Origin: a bacterium
GTDB lineage: Bacteria > Krumholzibacteriota > Krumholzibacteriia > WVZY01
Reading direction: 5' to 3'
NCBI GenBank assembly: GCA_027296025.1
Contig: JAPUJU010000257.1
Coordinates: 1 to 7,874 of the forward strand
Length of the DNA: 7,874 nucleotides
Position numbers and translations under genes: made by a program. Numbering within the stretch: the first letter of the stretch is position 1; every line of letters starts with the position of its first letter. The notes below the pieces were generated by a model, which did no database searches, was not told where the DNA came from, and saw only the letters and a program-made list of their open reading frames with translations. Shown here one piece after another: positions 7,137 to 7,874 of the stretch.

Positions 7137-7658
7137 GTGGAACGCAACATTCGGGTTTATTCTGCATCGCTGAGGTCCTTTTTCTCTGCGCAGCTCTTCG
7201 GCATGCTGGCCGTCGCGCTCCTCGCATCCTGCTCGAGCGCGCCACCTCCCACGTCCCCGCAAGCATCTCCGGAGCCGAAAGAGCCCACCCCTGCCGACAT
7301 CATCGACTACGCGCGCACCTACATGGGAGCACCATACCAGTATGGCGGCACGAGCCGCAAAGGACTGGATTGCTCCGGACTTGTCTACTCGGTCTATGAC
7401 AGGTTCAACGTTGAGCTTCCACGCACGGTTCGCGAACAAGTCAAAATCGGGGCAGCCGTGCAGCGCACCGATTTAATCGAGGGCGACCTCGTGTTTTTCA
7501 AGACGTCCGGGCGCTGGCCGGTCGGTCACGTTGGAATCTATGTGGGTGATGGCAAGTTCATTCACGCCTCAACGACCGCCAGGCGCGTCCGCGTCGATAC
7601 ACTCACCCAGGACTACTTTCACTGGCGGTTCGCGGGTGCGCGCCGCGTAATGAACTAG
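7137..7658 (+). CDS. NlpC/P60 family lipoprotein, probable murein endopeptidase (Spr/NlpC-like)
   Basis: NlpC/P60 cysteine peptidases of this kind cleave peptide bonds in peptidoglycan stem peptides or cross-links. The protein is 173 aa from a GTG start. Residues 1-31 form a lipoprotein signal peptide: Arg3, Arg6 and Arg13, then a hydrophobic stretch 20-30. The lipobox LASC puts the lipidated cysteine at 32. Residue 33 is Ser rather than Asp, so outer-membrane placement is plausible but not proven. A Pro-rich linker (36-52) leads to the catalytic domain at about 53-173. Cys79 (GLDCSGLV), His131 (GHVGIYVG) and His143 (FIHAST) form the family Cys-His-His set. The domain is compact with no SH3 or LysM module, like E. 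coli Spr (MepS) and NlpC. It is divergent from the fad operon by 158 bp, with no functional link evident. The substrate bond cannot be predicted. Confidence 0.93.
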   Translation: MERNIRVYSASLRSFFSAQLFGMLAVALLASCSSAPPPTSPQASPEPKEPTPADIIDYARTYMGAPYQYGGTSRKGLDCSGLVYSVYDRFNVELPRTVREQVKIGAAVQRTDLIEGDLVFFKTSGRWPVGHVGIYVGDGKFIHASTTARRVRVDTLTQDYFHWRFAGARRVMN

Positions 7659-7752
7659 CGTCGTGTCCCGGAAGTTCCTTCACTAAGTGTTAGTCGCAGC
7701 AGCGCCGTCCTGCCCGCGAGCTCCGCAGCAGCGCGGATCCTGTCACCGATTA

Positions 7753-7789
7753 CCCCCCCCGTGCTCGCAAAGCTGCACGCGGCGGGGGG
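7753..7789. terminator. GC-rich hairpin in the convergent gap, possible terminator
   Basis: A C8 tract (7753-7760) and GTGC (7761-7764) face GCAC (7775-7778) and G6 (7784-7789), with a 10-nt loop and an asymmetric bulge GCGGC on the 3' side. It lies 94 bp after the lipoprotein stop and between convergent genes, where a bidirectional terminator is expected. No T tract follows on either strand, so intrinsic termination is uncertain. Confidence 0.3.
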
Positions 7790-7800
7790 CCCCATCGGCG

Positions 7801-7819
7801 CCACCCGCGCGGCGGGAGG
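7801..7819. terminator. Second GC hairpin abutting the stop of the right-edge gene
   Basis: CCCGC (7804-7808) and GCGGG (7812-7816) pair around a 3-nt loop. CC and GG extend the stem beyond one A-A mismatch. It begins right after the minus-strand stop codon at 7822-7820, so it may end that transcript or protect its 3' end. It has no T tract. Confidence 0.3.
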
Positions 7820-7874
7820 CTAGAGCCCGAGCTTTTTCAGATAGCTCTCGTGACCTTCTTTGTTGAGCCGCCAG
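7820..7874 (-). CDS. C-terminal end of an unidentified protein, cut by the window edge
   Basis: The minus strand reads 17 codons (WRLNKEGHESYLKKLGL) and then TAG at 7822-7820, with the frame open to the right edge. The composition, an amphipathic Lys/Leu-rich tail, looks like a natural C-terminus. The convergent position and the hairpin directly after the stop also fit a real gene end. Too little is visible to name a family, and a chance open frame cannot be excluded. Confidence 0.5.
   Translation of the reverse strand, partial: WRLNKEGHESYLKKLGL

Noticed and set aside
6979..7266. N-terminal extension of fadN to the most upstream ATG
   Set aside because: The added 96 residues show no family similarity, overlap the promoter and the 5' part of the divergent lipoprotein gene, and bypass a well-placed Shine-Dalgarno before 6978.
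7695..7734. CGCAGCAGCGC present twice, 29 bp apart, downstream of the lipoprotein gene
   Set aside because: Only two short copies in GC-rich spacer with unlike flanks; not enough for a repeat element or CRISPR array.
1..7874. tRNA, rRNA, CRISPR, insertion sequence or phage attachment features
   Set aside because: Reading both strands by eye showed no cloverleaf, regular repeat-spacer array, transposase or terminal repeats.

Overview
This window comes from a GC-rich bacterial genome. The partial gene at the left edge ends in a FlgD-like/type A sorting-type C-terminal domain (NYPNPFNPTTTI ... VASGVYFYKL ... MVLLK). That domain is common in secreted proteins of the FCB group and neighbouring candidate phyla (Eisenbacteria, Latescibacterota, Krumholzibacteriota, Zixibacteria, KSB1 and similar), so I infer such an organism. 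The phylum cannot be fixed from this sequence alone.

Layout from left to right. (1) Positions 2-1528, plus strand: the 3' portion of a large secreted protein, its start outside the window. (2) Positions 1537-6978, minus strand: a three-gene fatty-acid beta-oxidation operon transcribed fadN -> fadA -> fadE, in the same order as Bacillus subtilis fadN-fadA-fadE. A sigma70-like promoter (TTGACA-18-TATAGG) and a good Shine-Dalgarno precede fadN. (3) Positions 7137-7658, plus strand: a small NlpC/P60 lipoprotein gene, divergent from the operon. (4) Positions 7659-7819: a noncoding convergent gap with two GC-rich hairpins. (5) Positions 7820-7874, minus strand: the last 17 codons of a further gene cut by the window edge. 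No stretch over 300 bases lacks a gene.

The operon encodes the core of the beta-oxidation spiral. FadE oxidises acyl-CoA to trans-2-enoyl-CoA, passing electrons presumably to ETF. FadN hydrates this and oxidises the 3-hydroxyacyl-CoA. FadA cleaves the 3-ketoacyl-CoA to acetyl-CoA and a shortened acyl-CoA. The expected catalytic residues are present in all three. No acyl-CoA ligase, ETF gene or fad regulator lies in the window.

I found no convincing novel system. The better leads are small-scale: a possible 20-codon bridging frame between fadN and fadA, a 9-bp perfect hairpin in the codons linking the two FadN domains, the Cys-rich secreted protein, and the tandem hairpins at the right end.
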